Assembly (NCBI RefSeq): GCF_001512305.1
Contig: NZ_LNUT01000005.1
Span: forward strand, 1 to 64,000
Reading direction: 5' to 3'
DNA length: 64,000 nucleotides
Source: Arthrobacter sp. EPSL27
GTDB lineage: Bacteria > Actinomycetota > Actinomycetes > Actinomycetales > Micrococcaceae
This document shows, in pieces, positions 45,714 to 54,398 of the stretch (position 1 is the first letter of the stretch; each line of letters begins with the position of its first letter). The position numbers and the translations under genes were made by a program. Under the pieces are notes generated by a model. That model had not been told where the DNA came from. It saw only the letters and a program-made list of their open reading frames with translations, and made no database searches.

Positions 45714-46901
45714 ATGCGGACCTTCGGCGTGGAGGAAGAACTGCTCATAGTGGATCCCGAGACGGGGATGCTGCTTGCGCTCGCCGACGTCATGCTGCCC
45801 GGGCTGGTGCCGCCGAAACACGGCCCCGCCCAGGTTGTCCCGGGCCAGCAGCCGGTCTTCGAACCCGGTGCCGACTTCAGTTACGAGCTCAAGCTCGAGC
45901 AGATTGAAACCCAGACCCGGCCCTGCCTGGACTACCCGGAGCTGCTCCGGCAACTCAGGCAGGGCCGGGCACTGGCGGACCGCGCCGCCCGGGTCCACGG
46001 CGGCCGGGTTGCAGCCCTGGCCACCTCACCCCTGGGCGCCGCCACCCACCTGACCCCCAACCCGCGCTACCTGACCATGCAGCAGCGCTTCGGGCTCACC
46101 GTCCGGAACCAGCTGACTTGCGGCCTCCACGTCCACACCTTTGTGGAGTCCCCGGAGGAAGGTGTGGCCGTGATGGACCGGATCCGGGACAAGCTGGCAG
46201 TCCTGATCGCGCTGAGCGCCAATTCCCCCTTCTGGAACGGGGCCGAGACGGGGTTCGAAAGCTACCGCACGCAGGCCTGGAACCGCTGGCCCGGCTCGGG
46301 CCCCACCATGATCTTCGGCAGCCTGCCCATCTATCGGCGGCTGATCACCCGGCTGGTGGACAGCGGCGTCCTGATGGACGAGGGGATGGTCTATTTCGAT
46401 GCCCGGCTGGCCCGCCACCATCCCACCGTCGAGGTGCGGGTCGCCGACGTCTGCCTCAGGGCGGAGGACGCGGCGCTGATCGCCGTGCTGGTCCGTGCGC
46501 TGGTCGAATCGGCATCCCGGGAATGGAACGACGGCGTCGACCCGGCGCCCGTGCCGACCCTGCTGCTGCGGATGGCCTCCTGGCAGGCCAGCAACTGCGG
46601 ACTGCGCGGGGAGCTGCTGGACTTCGGCACGTTCACCCCCGCCCCGGCGGCGGACGTGGTCCACGCCCTGGTGGACTTCGTGGCGCCCGTGCTGGAAGAA
46701 CAGGGTGAGCTGGACCTGGCCCGCGAGGGTGTCGCCCGGATCCTCGCCGAGGGCTCGGGGTCCCAGCTGCAGCGGGAGCCGTTCCACCCCGGCGGGCTCG
46801 CCGCCGTCGTCGAACGGGCCGTCGAGGTGACCACCGAGGGGACGGCGGCCGCGGAACCGGCGGACCAGGGCCCGTCCCTGGACGGGGTCCGCCGCGGCTG
46901 A
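45714..46901 (+). CDS. Carboxylate-amine ligase, GCS2/YbdK family
   Basis: A 395-residue enzyme of the glutamate-cysteine-ligase type 2 family, which makes gamma-glutamyl peptides. The N-terminal [14 protein letters not shown] is diagnostic, and later marks are [22 protein letters not shown] and the [20 protein letters not shown] region. YbdK-like members have weak glutamate-cysteine ligase action, and in actinobacteria related proteins serve in ergothioneine synthesis; neighbours do not decide. The ATG has no Shine-Dalgarno but follows a CACAAT hexamer by six bases, which suggests a leaderless message. Confidence 0.86.
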   Translation: MRTFGVEEELLIVDPETGMLLALADVMLPGLVPPKHGPAQVVPGQQPVFEPGADFSYELKLEQIETQTRPCLDYPELLRQLRQGRALADRAARVHGGRVAALATSPLGAATHLTPNPRYLTMQQRFGLTVRNQLTCGLHVHTFVESPEEGVAVMDRIRDKLAVLIALSANSPFWNGAETGFESYRTQAWNRWPGSGPTMIFGSLPIYRRLITRLVDSGVLMDEGMVYFDARLARHHPTVEVRVADVCLRAEDAALIAVLVRALVESASREWNDGVDPAPVPTLLLRMASWQASNCGLRGELLDFGTFTPAPAADVVHALVDFVAPVLEEQGELDLAREGVARILAEGSGSQLQREPFHPGGLAAVVERAVEVTTEGTAAAEPADQGPSLDGVRRG

Positions 46902-46904
46902 CGC

Positions 46905-46961
46905 CGAGTGTGCACTTTGCGGCAGTGTTGGCGCGCGACATTGCCGCGAAATGCCAACTCG
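46905..46961. repeat. 57-base imperfect palindrome between converging genes
   Basis: Two 24-base arms (46905-46928 and 46938-46961) are complementary at 19 of 24 positions and enclose a nine-base loop TGGCGCGCG. The core is GCGGCAGTGT facing ACATTGCCGC. It fills the gap between the ligase gene and metZ and could end both messages, but its length and loose symmetry are more like an extragenic palindromic repeat than a simple terminator. Confidence 0.75.
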
Positions 46962-46968
46962 ATGGAGC

Positions 46969-48177
46969 CTAGACCTGCTTGAGCGCCTGGCCGAGGTCGC
47001 GGATCAGGTCCTCGGCGTCTTCGAGGCCCACGGAGAGGCGCACCACGCCGTCGCTGAGCCCGATCGCCGCCCGGCCTTCCGGCCCCATGGCGCGGTGCGT
47101 GGTGGTGGCGGGATGGGTGATGAGGGACTTCGAATCCCCCAGGTTGTTGGAGATGTCGATGATCCGCAGCGCGTCCAGGAGCGCGAAGGCCGCCTCCTTA
47201 GCCGACCGCCCGCCGGGGGGCGAGAGCTCGAAGGTCAGCACCGTTCCGCCGGCCTTCATCTGCCGGGCGGCCAGCTCGTACTGCGGGTGGGACGGCAGCA
47301 GCGGGTACCTCACCCAGCCGACCGCGGGCTGCGCCTCCAGCCATTCGGCCAGCCGCAGCGCGGAAGTGGACGAGTGGTTCACCCGCAGGGCCATGGTCTC
47401 CAGCCCCTTGGCCAGCACCCACGCGTTGAACGCCGAGAGCGCCGGGCCGGTGTGGCGCATCAGCTGCTTAACCGGGCCCTCGATGAACTCCTTGGTGCCC
47501 AGGATGGCGCCGCCGAGGACCCGGCCCTGGCCGTCGATGTGCTTGGTGCCCGAGTAGACCACCACGTCCGCGCCAAGCTCCCCGCAGCGCTGCAGCAGGG
47601 GAGTGGCGAAGACGTTGTCCACCACCACGGTGGCTCCCGCCGCGTGCGCCAGCTCGCTCACGGCGGCGATGTCCACGATCTCCTGCATGGGGTTCGACGG
47701 CGACTCGAAGAAGACCGCCGTCGTGGGTTCCGCCAGCGCCGCGCGCCACTGCTCCAGGTCCGGGCCGTCCACAAAGACCGTCTCCACGCCCCAGCGGGGA
47801 AGGATCTCGTTGAGGATCACGAAGCACGAGCCGAACAGCGATCGGGCCGCGACCACACGGTCCCCGGCGGCCAGGAGGGCGCCCAGCGCGGTGAACACCG
47901 CGGACATGCCGGAGGCGGTGGCGAAGCAGGCCTCGGTGCCCTCGAGCAGCCGGAGCCGTTCCTGGAAGGTGGCCACCGAAGGGTTGCCGTAGCGGGAGTA
48001 GACGAAGCGTTCGTCCTCGCCGGTGAAGGCGCGTTCCGCGGCGGCCGCGGACTCGTAGACGAAGCCCGAGTTGAGGAAGATCGGCTCCGCCGTCTCCTGG
48101 AAGCCGGTGCGGTCGAGCCCGCCGCGGACCGCTTGGGTGTCGGCGCTCCAGCCGGCGGCGTCAGGGTTGAAACTCAC
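46969..48177 (-). CDS. metZ: O-succinylhomoserine sulfhydrylase
   Basis: PLP enzyme that makes homocysteine directly from an activated homoserine and sulfide. The 402-residue sequence has the Cys/Met-metabolism fold with TASGMSAVFTALGALLAAGD near the start, and the PLP lysine in YSGTKHIDGQGR, the HIDGQGR form being typical of MetZ rather than MetB. It starts with GTG directly after the rhodanese stop codon and lies third in a SAM-riboswitch-led operon, which fits methionine synthesis. Confidence 0.92.
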   Translation of the reverse strand: MSFNPDAAGWSADTQAVRGGLDRTGFQETAEPIFLNSGFVYESAAAAERAFTGEDERFVYSRYGNPSVATFQERLRLLEGTEACFATASGMSAVFTALGALLAAGDRVVAARSLFGSCFVILNEILPRWGVETVFVDGPDLEQWRAALAEPTTAVFFESPSNPMQEIVDIAAVSELAHAAGATVVVDNVFATPLLQRCGELGADVVVYSGTKHIDGQGRVLGGAILGTKEFIEGPVKQLMRHTGPALSAFNAWVLAKGLETMALRVNHSSTSALRLAEWLEAQPAVGWVRYPLLPSHPQYELAARQMKAGGTVLTFELSPPGGRSAKEAAFALLDALRIIDISNNLGDSKSLITHPATTTHRAMGPEGRAAIGLSDGVVRLSVGLEDAEDLIRDLGQALKQV

Positions 48178-48597
48178 TTAGTGCTTTCCGGGGTTGGTGG
48201 GAAGGCCGCGGTTCTTCCAGCCGTTGACGGTGCGGCCGCCGTGCCGGTCCGGTTCGCCTTCGAAGCCTTCAAGGACGTTGTAGGAGGTGAATCCGGCCTC
48301 CGTCGCGGCGATCGCGGCGGCCACGGACCGGGCGCCCGAACGGCACAGGAAGACCAGTTCGGTGCCCTGGTCCCCGGGGGCCTGCTGCTTCAGCTGTTCT
48401 ACGAACTGTGCGTTGGGGATGCCTCCGGCCAGGTTCCACTGGATAAAAAGGGGGTCGTTGCGCGTTCCGCCTGCCGACCTAATGTCCGGGATGCCGATGT
48501 GCGCCCATTCGCCCTCGGTGCGCACGTCCACCAGGATGGCGCCGTCCTCCAGCTTGGCCCACGCCTCCTGCGGAGTGAGGTCCCCGGCGTAGCTCAC
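48178..48597 (-). CDS. Rhodanese-like sulfurtransferase
   Basis: A 139-residue single rhodanese domain with the active-site loop FLCRSGARS, where the Cys would carry a persulfide. It begins LTPQEAWAKLEDGAILVDVRTEGEW, the fold's first strands. Placed in one operon with metZ, it may pass sulfane sulfur or sulfide to homocysteine synthesis; this is inferred from context. The GTG start overlaps the upstream DUF1737 stop as GTGA. Confidence 0.9.
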   Translation of the reverse strand: MSYAGDLTPQEAWAKLEDGAILVDVRTEGEWAHIGIPDIRSAGGTRNDPLFIQWNLAGGIPNAQFVEQLKQQAPGDQGTELVFLCRSGARSVAAAIAATEAGFTSYNVLEGFEGEPDRHGGRTVNGWKNRGLPTNPGKH

Positions 48598-48890
48598 GCG
48601 TGGCCCTCGCCGTCGAATTCCAGATCATCCACGGCACTGGCGACGGCGGCGTCGGCACTTGCGATCGCCGCCGGCAGCACCACGGCCTGGGCCACGATGA
48701 CGTTGAGGCCGTTGAACGTGGCGGACGGGCTGCCGTGCAGCACGTACCCCTCGGCAAGGGCGGCCGAGACGCGCTCGCAGAACGCCCGGTCATCGGGGCC
48801 CGTAAACAGGCGGTACGCCAGCTTCTCCTCGGCAGGGACCGCGGGGGACGGGGCTGGTGCCGCCAAAGGGGCAGCGGATGCGTCGGGCAT
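48594..48890 (-). CDS. DUF1737 domain protein
   Basis: A 98-residue protein. After an Ala/Pro-rich head of about 22 residues comes a DUF1737 module: YRLFTGPDDRAFCERVSAAL, GYVLHGSPSATFNG and VIVAQAVVLP. The function of the family is unknown. It is the first gene after the SAM riboswitch and is coupled to the rhodanese gene. AGGAG lies seven bases before the ATG. Confidence 0.85.
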   Translation of the reverse strand: MPDASAAPLAAPAPSPAVPAEEKLAYRLFTGPDDRAFCERVSAALAEGYVLHGSPSATFNGLNVIVAQAVVLPAAIASADAAVASAVDDLEFDGEGHA

Positions 48891-48940
48891 GACGGATCTC
48901 CTCTTCTTTCACGCTTGCAGCTCGAATGGGTCGATATGCC

Positions 48941-49022
48941 GAGTATTCACCTGAGGCACCCCGCCGCGAAAGGGAGGGTTGCCGACCGGCCAGTCAGGGC
49001 TTGGCGCCGGTTCTCATTACTC
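48941..49022 (-). ncRNA. SAM riboswitch, probably SAM-IV class
   Basis: On the minus strand the RNA begins and ends with a GAGTA / TACTC pairing (49018-49022 with 48941-48945). Inside lie CCGGCGCCAAGCCC, TCGGCAACCCTCC, CGCGGCGGGGTGCC and TCAGGTGAATAC, in the order and form of actinobacterial SAM-IV elements. It lies 50 bases before DUF1737-rhodanese-metZ and should lower methionine synthesis when S-adenosylmethionine is high. The rest of the 48891-49117 gap has no gene. Confidence 0.8.
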
Positions 49023-49117
49023 CCAACGAACGTAACACCTGCGGCGCCGGCCTGCACCGCCGCCGCCGTCATCTTAAGTAACGGTCCCCCGGCAGCGCTT
49101 CGGACGGCCGGGGAGGG

Positions 49118-50071
49118 CTACCCGATGGTGGCGTAGAGCGCGTTGAGCTCCTCGGTGAGCTGCCGCCGGAGCTCGGGAGTGCCGATTTCCTTGCCGTCGA
49201 TGTGGTTCACCGGGGCCAGCAGCCGGATGCTCGAGATCAGCCAGACGGCGTCGGCGTCGAACAGGTCGCGGGGTTCCAGCGGGCCGTAGCCCAGTTCCCA
49301 GCCGGCGGCCTTGGCCGCGGTGAACAGGGCCCCCTGCGAGGTGCCGGGCAGGATTCCGCTGTCCAGCTGCGGGGTGATGAGGCGCCGGATGGTGCGGACC
49401 CCGCCGGCTCCGTCGTCGGACGTCTCCAGGTGCGCCAGCAGCACGGTCGATGTCGGGCCCTCCAGGACCCGCCCGTCCGCCGAGGTGAAGATGACATCGT
49501 CCGCGCCCTGGGCATGCGCATACCGGAGCGCGGCCATGTTGACGGCGTAGGACAGGGTCTTGGCGCCCAGGAGCAGCCACGGGGCGCGCTCGCCCACCTC
49601 GCTGTCGTAGCCGCGGTCCAGCAGGATGACGTCGACGCCGGTTTCGCGCTGCCGCCGCCCGGCCGGGCTGGTGGCGGAAGCCTGGACCCAGCACGTGGGT
49701 GAGCCGCCTTCCACGCCGCGGGTCACCAGCAGCTTGACCACCAGCTCGTCGTCGTCCGCCGCGCCGGCCCCGGACTGGCTGCGGTACTCCCCGATGGCCG
49801 TGGCAATGGCGCGGCGCCAGGCGTCCTGCCCGGGGATGTCGAGCTCCAGCAGGCGGGCGGAGCCGGCCAGCCGGTCCAGGTGTGCCTGGAGTTTGCGGGG
49901 CTGCCCGCCGACGGCCAGGAGCGACTCGAAAACACCGTCGCCGCGGGTGGCGCCTTGGTCCGTCGCCATCAGTTGCGGCTGGGAGGAATCGGCCAGCCGG
50001 CCGTCCTCGAACGCGGGGTCGAGGAAGACCAGGACCGTGGCGGGGGCAGGGGCGGCAGCAGCAGGCGTCAT
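49118..50071 (-). CDS. pabC: Class IV aminotransferase, aminodeoxychorismate lyase-like
   Basis: A 317-residue PLP enzyme of the fold-type IV group (PabC, BCAT and D-amino acid transaminase). The PLP lysine lies in LLGAKTLSYAVNM, preceded by the RGDGVFESLL motif and followed by ADDVIFTSADGRVLEGPTST. The sequence is nearest to aminodeoxychorismate lyase, which forms p-aminobenzoate. A PabB-like fusion lies 1.6 kb away, which supports the pabC reading without proof. Confidence 0.8.
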   Translation of the reverse strand: MTPAAAAPAPATVLVFLDPAFEDGRLADSSQPQLMATDQGATRGDGVFESLLAVGGQPRKLQAHLDRLAGSARLLELDIPGQDAWRRAIATAIGEYRSQSGAGAADDDELVVKLLVTRGVEGGSPTCWVQASATSPAGRRQRETGVDVILLDRGYDSEVGERAPWLLLGAKTLSYAVNMAALRYAHAQGADDVIFTSADGRVLEGPTSTVLLAHLETSDDGAGGVRTIRRLITPQLDSGILPGTSQGALFTAAKAAGWELGYGPLEPRDLFDADAVWLISSIRLLAPVNHIDGKEIGTPELRRQLTEELNALYATIG

Positions 50072-50164
50072 GGCTTCAGCTTAGTGCGGCCGGCGACGGG
50101 TTAGGATTTGAAAGTTGCCCGTTCCGGAACTGTTCCGCGGGTTTGGAACTTGAGGGGTTCGCCT

Positions 50165-51640
50165 GTGCTGTGGCCGTTTTCGCTGGCGGGGTCACTCCCG
50201 TCCTGGGTGATCCTGATCCTCGCTGTTATCGACCTTGCCATCCGAGTGCTGGCCCTGGGCATTATTCCGGGAAACCGCCGGCCCACCACGGCCATGGCGT
50301 GGCTGCTGATCATCTTCTTCGTCCCGGCCGTGGGCCTGGTCCTGTTCCTGCTCTTCGGCAACTTCCGGCTGTCCCGCAAGCGCAGGGCACAGCAGGATGC
50401 CGTGAACACCCGCGTCCGCGCCGGCACCTCCCAGCTGGCCGCGCCGGAGAGCAAATACGACGGCCCCGAATGGGTGGCGTCCGCTGCGGAACTGAACAAG
50501 ACCCTCGGTTCGCTGCCGATGGTGGACGGCAACGAGGTGGAGCTCCTGCCGGGCTACCCGGACTCCATCAAGGCGATGGCGGCCGCGGTCCGGAAGGCTG
50601 AATCCTTCGTCAACGCCGAGTTCTACATCCTGAGCTCGGACCACGTCACGGACGATCTGCTGACCGCCATGGAAGACGCCGCGGAGCGCGGCGTGGAAGT
50701 GCGGCTCCTGTTCGACCACCTGGGAACCCTGCGCATCAAGGGCTACAGCAAGCTGATCGCCCGGCTCAAGGCCAGCAAGATCCGCTGGCGGCCCATGCTG
50801 CCGCTGCGGCCCGTGCACGGCCAGTGGCGCCGCCCGGACCTGCGCAACCACCGGAAAATCATGGTGATCGACGGCGAAGTTGCTTTCACCGGGTCGCAGA
50901 ACCTGATCGAGCCCTCCTACAACAACCCGCGGCACCGGAAAGTGGGCCGCGAGTGGGTTGAACTGATGGCCTGCATGCGCGGACCGATCGTTAACACGCT
51001 CAACGTCGTTTTCGCCACAGACTGGCTGAGCGAGACCGACGAATCGCTGGAGGATCAGCTGGCGCACCGGCCCCAGCTGCACGCCGGCAACATCACGGCC
51101 CAAGTGGTGCCCAGCGGCCCCGGGTTCATCACCGAAAACAACCTGCGGCTCTTCAACACGCTGATCTATTCTGCGCAGCACAAGATCTCCATCTGCAGCC
51201 CCTACTTCGTTCCGGATGACTCGCTGCTTTACGCGGTGACGACGGCGGCGCAGCGTGGCGTCGACGTCGAGCTCTTCGTCTCGGAAAAAGGCGACCAGTT
51301 CCTGGTCCACCACGCCCAGCAGTCCTACTACGAGGCGCTCCTGGAAGCCGGGGTGCGGATCTACCTGTACAAGGCGCCGTTCGTGCTGCACGCCAAGCAC
51401 TTCACCATCGACAACGACGTGGCCGTGCTGGGCTCCAGCAACATGGACATGCGGTCCTTCTCGCTGAACCTGGAGGTCTCCGTTATGCTCCTGGGCGCGG
51501 ACATCGTGCGCCGGATCAGCGCCGTCGAGGACACCTACCGGGACATTTCCCGCGAACTGACGCTCGAGGACTGGATGAAGCGGCCCATGGGCGTCAAATA
51601 CGTGGACAACGTGGCCCGGCTGACCGCCACCCTGCAGTAG
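50165..51640 (+). CDS. cls: Cardiolipin synthase (phospholipase D superfamily)
   Basis: Membrane enzyme that condenses phospholipids into cardiolipin. Two N-terminal helices (WVILILAVIDLAIRVLALG, WLLIIFFVPAVGLVLFLLFG) lead to two HKD motifs: NHRKIMVID near residue 235 and LHAKHFTID near residue 405, each followed by GS-N. The length is normal at 491 residues. The GTG with AGGGG upstream is favoured over a TTG 19 codons earlier. A TAGGAT hexamer near 50102 may be its -10 element. Confidence 0.91.
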   Translation: MLWPFSLAGSLPSWVILILAVIDLAIRVLALGIIPGNRRPTTAMAWLLIIFFVPAVGLVLFLLFGNFRLSRKRRAQQDAVNTRVRAGTSQLAAPESKYDGPEWVASAAELNKTLGSLPMVDGNEVELLPGYPDSIKAMAAAVRKAESFVNAEFYILSSDHVTDDLLTAMEDAAERGVEVRLLFDHLGTLRIKGYSKLIARLKASKIRWRPMLPLRPVHGQWRRPDLRNHRKIMVIDGEVAFTGSQNLIEPSYNNPRHRKVGREWVELMACMRGPIVNTLNVVFATDWLSETDESLEDQLAHRPQLHAGNITAQVVPSGPGFITENNLRLFNTLIYSAQHKISICSPYFVPDDSLLYAVTTAAQRGVDVELFVSEKGDQFLVHHAQQSYYEALLEAGVRIYLYKAPFVLHAKHFTIDNDVAVLGSSNMDMRSFSLNLEVSVMLLGADIVRRISAVEDTYRDISRELTLEDWMKRPMGVKYVDNVARLTATLQ

Positions 51641-51646
51641 CCGGTC

Positions 51647-53725
51647 TCACCCGGGCGGAAACTCCGTGCCCAGCGCCGAGAGGACCCCGAAGGCCTTGGT
51701 CCGGATCTCCGTGTACTCCTCCTCCGGCGAGGAGTCCGCGGTGATGGCACCCCCGACGCCGAGGCTGAGCCCGGTGCCGCCGTCCGGCCCGTCCGTGAGC
51801 ACCAGCGTCCGGATCGCGACGGCGAGGTCCGTGGCGCCGCTGAGGGAGAAATAGCCGATCGCGCCGGAGTACACCCCGCGGGGCGCCTCCTCGAGCCGGT
51901 CCAGGATGGCCATGGTGCTGACCTTCGGGGCGCCGGTCATGGAGCCGGCGGGAAAACAGGCCGCGACGGCCTCGGCCCGCGGCATCCCTGGCCGGAGCCG
52001 GGCGTCGATGGTGCTTACCATCTGGTGGACCGTGGCGTAGCTTTCGATCGCGCAGAGCCGGCTGACCGATACCGAGCCGGGCAGCGCGAAGTGGCTGAGG
52101 TCGTTGCGGAGCAGGTCCACGATCATGATGTTCTCGGCGCGGTCCTTGGGGGAGGACTCCAGGTCCTGCCGGAGCTGCGCGTCCCGGGCGGGGTCCGCAT
52201 CCCGGTGCCGGGTGCCTTTGATCGGCTCGGCGCGCATCCCGCCGTCGGCCGCGATCCGCAGGAAGCGCTCGGGCGAGGTGCTCGCCACCGTGAGGTCCCC
52301 GAAGCGGAGGTAGCTGGCGAACGGGGCAGGGTTCCTCCGGCGCAGCGCCAGGTAGGCCTGGTGCGGGTCCAGGGCGCCCGCGGGCAGGTCTGCGGTGAGG
52401 GCCGTGGTGAGGCAGACCTCGTAGGTGTTGCCCTCGGCGATCTGGTGCTGGGCCTCTTTGATTTTGGCCTTGTACGCGGCTTCGGAGTCGCGCGCGGTGA
52501 AGTCCAGGGACGCGGTTCCGGGAACCGAAGATGAAGGCGCGGAAGGCGCGGAAGGCGCGACGGCGGCGCCAGTGGCGCCAGCGGCGCTCGCTGCGGGGGC
52601 TGCGCCGGTGACGGCGGTGCGTGCCGTCTCCAGCCAGTTCCCGGCGTCGGGGGTGTCCAGGGCCAACAGCCAGGCGGTCCCTTCCACGTGGTCCAGCACC
52701 ACGGCGCGGCCGGCGAACAGCAGGCAGGCGTCCGGCGAGCCGGCGGTGACGTCGCTGCCGCCGGTCTCCCGTTTGAGCTCGTACCCCAGATAGCCCAGCC
52801 ACCCCAGGGTGAACTCGCAGGGGTAGCCCTCGGGGCTGCGGAGTACGCGGCGGCCCCAGACGCCGTCGAGCCAGCGGAAGAACGGGCCTTCGGTCCGCAC
52901 CTCAGCGTTGCCGACGCTGACCTGGGTCCGGCCCGAGCTGTGCCTGGCCGACTGGCCGAACGGGCCGCCGTCGTCCGCCATGATGCTGAAGCGGCTGCGT
53001 TCCGCGGCGGCGCCGTCGGGGGCGAGGGACGAATCAAGCCAGACTGCGTTGGCCGAGCGGCCGAAGAGGGACGCGAAGAGCGGGGCGGGGTCAGGGGCGG
53101 CGTCGATCCGTTCGGCGCGGAGTTCCACGCCGCGGCGTGCGGCCAGCTCGGGGAGCAGGGCGGGGGCCACGGCCGGCAGGTACTGGAGGGCCTGCAGCAC
53201 TTCCGCCGGGGCGCCGCCGTCGGCAAGGTTGAGCACCCGGACGTCGGCGTGGGCCGGGACGTCGTCCGCGGCCAGCCAGTCCTGCTCCTGGGCGGCCCAT
53301 TCGTCCCAGTAGGGTTCGTAGCTTTCGCCGTCCCGGGCCAGGGCACGGCTGCGCCGCTCCTGTTCGGGTGCGTCCGCCCAGACCACCGCGGACAGGAACG
53401 GCCGGGCGGCCGCCGCAGCGGCGCCCACGCCCTCCACGAGGACGATTTCGGCGGGCTGGGTGGTGCGCGGTTCGCCGTCGTAGTGGGCCTGCCAGTCCCA
53501 GCTGACCCAGTGGGCCGGCTCGCCGCGGTGCAGCGGGGCCAGGACCGTCGAGGTGTAGCGTTCGATGCCGGCCGCGAGGCCGTTCCAGCCGGGGTAGATG
53601 TCCTCAAGGTGGAAAAGGGACACTTTGTGGTGCTCGCGGAGCCGTGCCGCCAGTTCAATCGCCAGGGTGGTCTTGCCTGCGCCGGAGCGTCCGTCGATGG
53701 CGATGATGACGGGTGCGGGACTCAT
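51647..53725 (-). CDS. pabB: P-loop kinase-like / PabB fusion (aminodeoxychorismate synthase component I)
   Basis: A 692-residue fusion. Residues about 1-185 resemble uridine-kinase-type P-loop NTPases (IAIDGRSGAGKTT with Walker A at 12-19, HLEDIYPGWNGL, IVLVEGVGA). Residues about 200-690 form the chorismate-binding enzyme: the GWLGYLGYELKRETG motif, the PIKGTRHRD motif near residue 500 whose Lys marks PabB as opposed to TrpE, and GSMTGAPKV with the C-terminal GAIGYFS. No pabA glutaminase lies nearby. A Ser-Ala-Pro repeat linker divides the PabB part near residue 390. Stop and start overlap the upstream phosphatase gene by four bases. Confidence 0.85.
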   Translation of the reverse strand: MSPAPVIIAIDGRSGAGKTTLAIELAARLREHHKVSLFHLEDIYPGWNGLAAGIERYTSTVLAPLHRGEPAHWVSWDWQAHYDGEPRTTQPAEIVLVEGVGAAAAAARPFLSAVVWADAPEQERRSRALARDGESYEPYWDEWAAQEQDWLAADDVPAHADVRVLNLADGGAPAEVLQALQYLPAVAPALLPELAARRGVELRAERIDAAPDPAPLFASLFGRSANAVWLDSSLAPDGAAAERSRFSIMADDGGPFGQSARHSSGRTQVSVGNAEVRTEGPFFRWLDGVWGRRVLRSPEGYPCEFTLGWLGYLGYELKRETGGSDVTAGSPDACLLFAGRAVVLDHVEGTAWLLALDTPDAGNWLETARTAVTGAAPAASAAGATGAAVAPSAPSAPSSSVPGTASLDFTARDSEAAYKAKIKEAQHQIAEGNTYEVCLTTALTADLPAGALDPHQAYLALRRRNPAPFASYLRFGDLTVASTSPERFLRIAADGGMRAEPIKGTRHRDADPARDAQLRQDLESSPKDRAENIMIVDLLRNDLSHFALPGSVSVSRLCAIESYATVHQMVSTIDARLRPGMPRAEAVAACFPAGSMTGAPKVSTMAILDRLEEAPRGVYSGAIGYFSLSGATDLAVAIRTLVLTDGPDGGTGLSLGVGGAITADSSPEEEYTEIRTKAFGVLSALGTEFPPG
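52533..52559. repeat. Three tandem 9-base repeats inside pabB
   Basis: GAAGGCGCG is repeated three times without change and encodes a Ser-Ala-Pro series in the linker of the PabB part. It keeps frame and may vary in copy number. Confidence 0.8.
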
Positions 53726-54321
53726 GAAATAGAGCGTACCGGGTGCTGTGCCGTGGGTGGATTGCCGCCGGCCTGCAGCCCGCCCGGCCGGCGGCGGAGG
53801 CCCAGCTCGGACCGGACGTGCGCCACGATCCCGGGCAGCGCGGCATGGATCAGGTTCCAGGTGACGTCAAAGTCCGCATGGCCGCCGTACCAGGGGTCTT
53901 CGATGCCCTGGTCCAGCGGGTCCCTGCCCTCGACCGCCGGATCGAAGCTGCGCAGCATCCGGATCTTGGCCAAGGCTGCGCTGTCCGGTGCCGCCTGCTG
54001 CAGCCAGCCGAAGTGGTCTACGTCCAGGGCCAGGATGAGGTCCCGCTCCTGGAACCATTCCGGCCGCCATTCGCGCGCCACGTGGAGGTCTGAGGAGATG
54101 CTGTTCGCGGTGAGCCTGCGGGCGGCACGCGGGTCGATCGGCCGCCCCGCCTCGTAGGCTGTGGTGCCCGCCGAATCGACAACGACGCCGGCCAGGTCCG
54201 CAGCTTCGATGGCCTCCGCCAGCATCAGCTCGGCCATCGGGGACCGGCAGATGTTTCCGGTGCAGACCGCGATGATCCGGTACTGGCTCGACAGTGAGGT
54301 CATAGTGCAAGCATGAGTCAT
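53722..54321 (-). CDS. Low-molecular-weight protein tyrosine phosphatase
   Basis: A 199-residue phosphatase. The P-loop reads C20-TGNIC-R26-S near the N-terminus, and the general acid Asp142 lies in EDPWYGG. The family core is about 150 residues; here a 40-residue basic, Gly/Pro-rich tail follows. The ATG has a strong GGGGGAG upstream. Its last bases overlap the kinase-PabB gene, so the two are co-translated, though no pathway link is known. Confidence 0.9.
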   Translation of the reverse strand: MTHACTMTSLSSQYRIIAVCTGNICRSPMAELMLAEAIEAADLAGVVVDSAGTTAYEAGRPIDPRAARRLTANSISSDLHVAREWRPEWFQERDLILALDVDHFGWLQQAAPDSAALAKIRMLRSFDPAVEGRDPLDQGIEDPWYGGHADFDVTWNLIHAALPGIVAHVRSELGLRRRPGGLQAGGNPPTAQHPVRSIS

Positions 54322-54360
54322 GCAGCTCCCCCTTGGCTAGTTTCCGGACGACGACTATTA

Positions 54361-54377
54361 CAATGTTTGTCACATTG
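54361..54377. promoter_or_regulatory. Palindrome upstream of the tyrosine phosphatase gene
   Basis: CAATGT and ACATTG flank five bases, 40 bases before the phosphatase start. The arms are perfect and stand out as AT-rich in GC-rich DNA, so a repressor site is possible. Confidence 0.4.
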
Positions 54378-54398
54378 GTTTTCGCCGCTGTCACGCCT

